Source: Spirochaetaceae bacterium (GTDB lineage: Bacteria > Spirochaetota > Spirochaetia > SZUA-6 > Bin103). From it: a stretch of DNA of 9,623 bases. The DNA is taken from contig JAPPNY010000130.1 of the NCBI GenBank assembly GCA_028818385.1, forward strand, positions 1 to 9,623, in the 5' to 3' direction. This document shows, piece after piece, positions 7,443 to 9,623 of the stretch (the first letter of the stretch is position 1; every line of letters starts with the position of its first letter). The notes beneath the pieces are model-generated. The model ran no database searches. It had not been told where the DNA came from and saw nothing but the letters and a program-made list of their open reading frames with translations. Position numbers and translations under genes: made by a program.

Positions 7443-7598
7443 ATGACCCAAAATGAATCATTATTGACAGGGACGCCCAAAGGAGGGGCTGACGATCGAC
7501 GGCTACCAGGACGCAGCGCGGAAGACGGTCGAAGCGCCGCTCCCGTGACGCTTGCCGCCAAAGACGTCAATATGGTATTGGTAGGTATTGGTAGATAA
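7443..7598 (+). pseudogene. Small reading frame ending in a truncated AlpA-like HTH
   Basis: A 51-residue frame starts at ATG 7443, six bases after GAGAGG, a reasonable ribosome binding site. Its beginning (MTQNESLLTGTPKGG) is encoded by one TTGACAGG repeat copy. Its end, 'VTLAAKDVNMVLVGIGR', resembles the first helices of HTH_17/AlpA proteins ('LTAKEVAELLGIGR' type), but the frame stops at TAA 7596-7598 inside the 14-bp inverted repeat. The rest of an AlpA domain is absent downstream. It may be a decayed duplicate of the adjacent alpA-like gene: both copies sit about 90 bp after a TTGACAGGGACGCC repeat. A chance open frame in regulatory DNA cannot be excluded. Confidence 0.35.
7574..7593 (+). 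repeat. Perfect 10-bp tandem direct repeat
   Basis: GGTATTGGTA occurs twice without a gap (7574-7583 and 7584-7593). The second copy runs into the inverted repeat that begins at 7591. The block is markedly AT-richer than its surroundings. Confidence 0.85.
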
Positions 7599-7623
7599 TT
7601 ATCCATTTTGGATAATTATCTAC
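7591..7623. repeat. Perfect 14-bp inverted repeat, 5-nt spacer, AT-rich
   Basis: GTAGATAATTATCC (7591-7604), spacer ATTTT (7605-7609), GGATAATTATCTAC (7610-7623). Each arm contains the self-complementary decamer GATAATTATC, so two identical palindromes lie 17 bp apart centre to centre, close to two helical turns (about 21 bp) but short of it. No U-tract follows, which argues against an intrinsic terminator. An operator or excisionase/integrase site is more likely. It lies 92 bp before the AlpA-like start codon. Confidence 0.85.
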
Positions 7624-7678
7624 ATGAATCATGTTGACAGGGACGCCAACTTAGGTGGCGGTGGTGGAGATATTTTCG

Positions 7679-7707
7679 TTGACGGACTCTGAAACAGGCT
7701 GTACCCT
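7679..7707 (+). promoter_or_regulatory. Candidate promoter for the AlpA-like gene, leaderless
   Basis: TTGACG (7679-7684), 17-bp spacer, TACCCT (7702-7707). The ATG at 7715 begins seven bases after the -10 box, at the expected transcription start. No Shine-Dalgarno sequence precedes the ATG, which agrees with a leaderless mRNA. Confidence 0.4.
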
Positions 7708-7714
7708 TCGCAAC

Positions 7715-7900
7715 ATGAGTGAACCGCTATTGACGGCACGCGACGTGCAGAACGAGTTACAGATTTCGTATACCACGCTGTGGAGGCTCATCAAGCGCGG
7801 GAATTTCCCGCAGCCGATCATGGTAGGCGATCACCGGCGCTGGCGGCGCGCCGACGTGGATCAATTCTGCGAGCGGAACCGCGCGAAGCCGGCGGCATGA
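7715..7900 (+). CDS. AlpA / excisionase-like helix-turn-helix protein
   Basis: A 61-residue DNA-binding protein. Nearly all of it is one HTH_17/AlpA-type winged helix-turn-helix: 'LLTARDVQNELQISYTTLWRL' (helix-turn-helix, about residues 5-25), then 'IKRGNFPQPIMVGDHRRWRRADVDQFCERN', with the wing basic cluster HRRWRR and the closing 'DVDQF' helix. In P4-like satellites and prophages, AlpA proteins activate integrase expression or act as excisionase. An in-frame GTG at 7655 would add 20 residues unlike the family and would cover the promoter, so ATG 7715 is preferred. The gene lies directly downstream of the repeats and the inverted repeat, which are plausible binding sites for its product. It precedes a hairpin-rich gap. 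Confidence 0.85.
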   Translation: MSEPLLTARDVQNELQISYTTLWRLIKRGNFPQPIMVGDHRRWRRADVDQFCERNRAKPAA

Positions 7901-7924
7901 TTTCGTGATAGGGTAGGGCTTCAC

Positions 7925-7941
7925 CGGCACTGTCAGTGCCG
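7925..7941. terminator. GC-rich palindrome, possible terminator of the AlpA-like gene
   Basis: CGGCACTG-T-CAGTGCCG, perfect over 8-bp arms; as RNA it can form a 7-bp stem with a GTC loop. It begins 24 bases after the AlpA-like stop and is followed by TCTTAAAT, a weak T-containing tail. It could equally be an operator. Confidence 0.4.
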
Positions 7942-7954
7942 TCTTAAATGCCGC

Positions 7955-7986
7955 GCGCCAAGGAAGTCAGGAATCTTCCTTGGCGC
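7955..7986. repeat. Perfect 12-bp hairpin in the gap after the AlpA-like gene
   Basis: GCGCCAAGGAAG (7955-7966), 8-nt loop TCAGGAAT, CTTCCTTGGCGC (7975-7986). The stem is strong and GC-rich but lacks a U-tract on either strand, so a classic intrinsic terminator is unlikely. Together with the palindrome at 7925 it makes the 162-bp gap structurally dense. A smaller CCCGT/ACGGG hairpin lies at 8048-8060, just before the next gene. Confidence 0.7.
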
Positions 7987-8062
7987 TTGAGCGGGAGGTT
8001 GTTGCTGCATTGACCGCTACAACGGCCCGGACAGGGTAACACGAAAACCCGTCACACGGGAA

Positions 8063-9016
8063 GTGTGGGAAGCGTGCGGCGGGGATTTCTCATCGGAAGC
8101 GCAAAGACGACGCGGCCGCGTGTCCGGTTACCGACGACGTTCGCGGGTGATCGTGCGTGACCGGATCATTCACGACATGGCGGCGCGGGGACGCTCACAA
8201 CGGGTGATCGCGTCGCGTATGGGTAGGTCGCTCGGATGCGTGCAACACGTTCTGCGGCGCGATTGGGCGCTGATCGCTGCGCACGGGCGGATTCTGCTAC
8301 TGCGGAGCGGTGTAGCTCGGTTTCAACCCCGGCGCGGGGTGAATTGCGAACCTACATCGATCACCAGGGAAAAGCGTTTAGCTCTTGAGGGATACCAAGA
8401 AACGAAATCATCATCAGATAGCTACCCATCGAGATATGGCGCGCGCGCAGGACCGGCTGTGGATTCACGGCTGACACCGAAGCCGGCGACGGACACGGCG
8501 TGCGATTCATGCGGGCGCGATCTGGGCGAACACGCCGACATGCACGAATGCCCGTGGTGTGGCGGTGAGGTTCGCACGCTCACCGAAGCGGAATGGGCGC
8601 ACGAACGGGCGCGCGCGGATGAAATCCTGCGGATGCTGTGCGCACGGCGCGCTGACGGCCGTTTCGACCCCGGACCCCTATCGGTACCCCGGCACCGTCC
8701 CCGGACGCTCACGCGCACGCCACGGACGGCTGACGGGGAAATCCGGCAGGGTGACGGCATGATGAATCAGACGACGAACGATCGGGACGTGGTGATCCTG
8801 CGACGGCTGCGGACGCGCTATCCCGGTGACCGCGACGTGTTGGCGACGGATGATCGGGACGTGGCGCTGCGGCTGCGGCATGACGAGGAGTGGCACTGTC
8901 CCGATTGTGCCGACGGCGCGGTGCTGTGGTCGGAAAACGGCAGCGTCCCAGGCGCGGTGACGTGCCGTGATTGCGGTTCGGAGTTTGCATGGTCGGGGAC
9001 CCCTGCCGGCGGCTGA
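8063..9016 (+). CDS. Unrecognised HTH and double zinc-ribbon protein
   Basis: A 317-residue frame that I cannot assign to a family. Three parts are visible. Residues about 30-70 ('IIHDMAARGRSQRVIASRMGRSLGCVQHVL') look like a homeodomain/resolvase-type helix-turn-helix. Residues 147-166 hold a C-x2-C...C-x2-C zinc ribbon (Cys147, 150, 163, 166). Residues 279-304 hold a second ribbon (Cys279, 282, 301, 304). Before the second ribbon lies a DRDV motif repeated three times (240-267). The stretch encoding about residues 92-133 is less GC-rich and has codon choice unlike the rest, so the frame may join two genes by chance. Internal starts at GTG 8459 or ATG 8759/8762 are possible. The GTG 8063 start has only a weak GGGA upstream. 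Its place just before the terminase suggests a small-terminase or late-regulator role, but that is positional inference only. Confidence 0.55.
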   Translation: MWEACGGDFSSEAQRRRGRVSGYRRRSRVIVRDRIIHDMAARGRSQRVIASRMGRSLGCVQHVLRRDWALIAAHGRILLLRSGVARFQPRRGVNCEPTSITREKRLALEGYQETKSSSDSYPSRYGARAGPAVDSRLTPKPATDTACDSCGRDLGEHADMHECPWCGGEVRTLTEAEWAHERARADEILRMLCARRADGRFDPGPLSVPRHRPRTLTRTPRTADGEIRQGDGMMNQTTNDRDVVILRRLRTRYPGDRDVLATDDRDVALRLRHDEEWHCPDCADGAVLWSENGSVPGAVTCRDCGSEFAWSGTPAGG

Positions 9017-9106
9017 AACGGAAGGGGAAAGGGAGCCGGTTGGGTGTCGACCGGTGCACACGTAACCACGTAGCCGCCTATGTGACGGCACGATAAACTG
9101 TTGGCC

Positions 9107-9623
9107 GTGCCGAAGCTATCGAAGAAACCGAAGCGTGATCGGGCCGCCTACATGCGCGCGTACCGTGCTCGCAAGCGAGCCCAGGGCGTTGCTACTGCGC
9201 CGAAGGTGAAGCGTCCTACGAGGCTGATTCCGTGGATCGAAAGCCTGACCGTGACGCAAGGCGAAGGTGCCGGCGGATCGCTTCGGCTGTTCCCGTGGGA
9301 ACGCGATTGGATAGACGGGCTCGAAACCGATCGAAGGCGTACGAACGGACTGTCGATCGCGCGCGGCGCCGGCAAGACGACGTTGGTTTCGGCGCTGGCT
9401 GCGGCTGCTGTTGCCGGGCCGTGGGCGCAATCGCGCGGGCTCGTGCTGATCGTCGCCAGTACGTTCAAGCAGGCACGTGTGGCGTTCGGTCACGTGCTGT
9501 CGTTCATGCAGCCGGTCATCGCGGAGAACGCCGAAAGGTGGCGCGTGCTCGATTCTTCGCAGGCTGCGCTGATCCCGGCATATTCGCGCAGGAGTGGAGA
9601 AAAAGTAGGCGCGTCCGCCGATT
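9107..9623 (+). CDS. terL: Phage terminase large subunit, N-terminal part
   Basis: The first 172 codons of a gene that runs off the right edge. Terminase large subunits are the ATPase and nuclease motors that package phage DNA into procapsids. The sequence opens with a basic stretch (MPKLSKKPKRDRAAYMRAYR) of the kind seen at the start of some phage packaging proteins. The ATPase domain follows: 'IPWIESLTVTQGEGAGGSL' (41-59), 'RLFPWERDWIDGL' (60-72), Walker A 'ARGAGKTT' (85-92) and the next strand 'GLVLIVASTFKQARVAFGHV'. This matches the Terminase_1-like order; Walker B and the nuclease domain lie beyond the window. GTG 9107 is chosen because the frame is closed by a stop at 9083-9085. CTG 9098 and TTG 9101 are weaker options. 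No Shine-Dalgarno sequence is visible, and a TAAACT box ends seven bases before the GTG. Confidence 0.85.
   Translation, partial: MPKLSKKPKRDRAAYMRAYRARKRAQGVATAPKVKRPTRLIPWIESLTVTQGEGAGGSLRLFPWERDWIDGLETDRRRTNGLSIARGAGKTTLVSALAAAAVAGPWAQSRGLVLIVASTFKQARVAFGHVLSFMQPVIAENAERWRVLDSSQAALIPAYSRRSGEKVGASAD

Larger units (their letters stand above)
7412..7647 (+). repeat. Three spaced direct repeats TTGACAGG(G/C)ACG with two dyads
   Basis: TTGACAGGCACG at 7420-7431, TTGACAGGGACGCC at 7464-7477 and TTGACAGGGACGCC at 7634-7647, all in the same orientation. The last two are preceded by an 11-bp dyad: AATGA-A-TCATT (7452-7462) and CATGA-A-TCATG (7623-7633), so each forms a unit of about 25 bp. The first copy is preceded instead by the AAACCCTG of the integrase-flanking repeat (7412-7419). 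The TTGACA cores resemble -35 boxes, but no -10 box lies at the right distance after the last copy. Confidence 0.8.
6119..9623 (+). mobile_element. Left end of an integrated prophage or phage-satellite-like element (partial)
   Basis: Plus-strand genes in phage-like order: P4-type integrase, AlpA-like HTH, double zinc-ribbon protein, terminase large subunit. They start next to an apparently truncated HNH gene and run off the right edge. The left boundary is not proven; it should lie between the HNH coding region and the integrase start. No tRNA is visible at the junction. The integrase-to-terminase distance is under 2 kb, and no replication or lysis-control module is recognisable between them. 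Short-repeat-rich non-coding DNA (7413-7714) and a hairpin-rich gap (7901-8062) fall within it. Confidence 0.75.

Noticed and set aside
7634..7662. TTGACA at 7634 as the -35 box of the AlpA-like promoter
   Set aside because: Bases 17 bp later (about 7657-7662) are GC-rich and do not resemble a -10 box; the TTGACG at 7679 with TACCCT is better placed.
7955..7986. Rho-independent terminator at the 12-bp hairpin
   Set aside because: Neither strand has a T-run after the stem, so it is listed as an unexplained hairpin instead.
8678..9091. Minus-strand frames opposite the zinc-ribbon gene
   Set aside because: Arg/Pro-rich antisense translations without motifs; all neighbouring element genes are on the plus strand.
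1..9623. CRISPR array, rRNA or tRNA genes
   Set aside because: No regularly spaced repeats with unique spacers and no recognisable tRNA or rRNA sequence on either strand.

Overview
The window is high-GC bacterial DNA with a sharp change of character near position 6120. The left two-thirds looks like an ordinary chromosome of a Gram-negative-type bacterium. It has a classical Sec signal peptide, a DUF418 membrane protein, a DUF433 protein, and two different PD-(D/E)XK nuclease families. The combination of an Rpn-type nuclease, an AAA-ATPase/PD-(D/E)XK protein, a secreted PPC-repeat protein and an orphan DUF433 is the kind of gene content seen in high-GC Spirochaetota-like environmental genomes. 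That taxonomic guess is an inference; nothing here proves it.

Left chromosomal part (1-6118). Positions 1-429 (minus) hold the N-terminal part of an Rpn/transposase_31-like nuclease. Diverging from it, 602-2145 (plus) is an AAA-ATPase-like/PDDEXK_9 gene broken by a frameshift near 1586. It converges on a secreted protein with four PPC-like beta-sandwich repeats (2171-3613, minus), which lies downstream of a co-oriented DUF418 membrane protein (3700-4947, minus). A DUF433 antitoxin-like gene (5102-5476, plus) has no recognisable toxin partner. An HNH endonuclease domain (5519 to about 6118, minus) lacks a convincing N-terminus.

Right part (about 6119-9623) is the left end of an integrated element. 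In order, all on the plus strand, it carries a P4-type tyrosine integrase, a dense non-coding or weakly coding regulatory patch, an AlpA/excisionase-like HTH protein, a gap with two perfect hairpins, an unrecognised HTH plus double zinc-ribbon protein, and the start of a large terminase subunit that runs off the window. No replication genes or lytic repressor separate the integrase from the terminase, so the element is very compact. It could be a small prophage or a capsid-forming satellite (PICI/P4-like); the downstream genes would decide.

The most unusual structure is at 7412-7740. Perfect or near-perfect direct repeats of a TTGACAGG(G/C)ACG motif occur there. Two of them are preceded by an 11-bp dyad whose outer base pair has changed on both sides, so symmetry is kept. 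Between those two copies sit a 10-bp tandem repeat and a perfect 14-bp inverted repeat, and a truncated AlpA-like HTH reading frame ends inside that inverted repeat. A 14-bp exact direct repeat also brackets the integrase gene. These sites are good candidates for integrase/excisionase binding sites or for the operator of the AlpA-like regulator.
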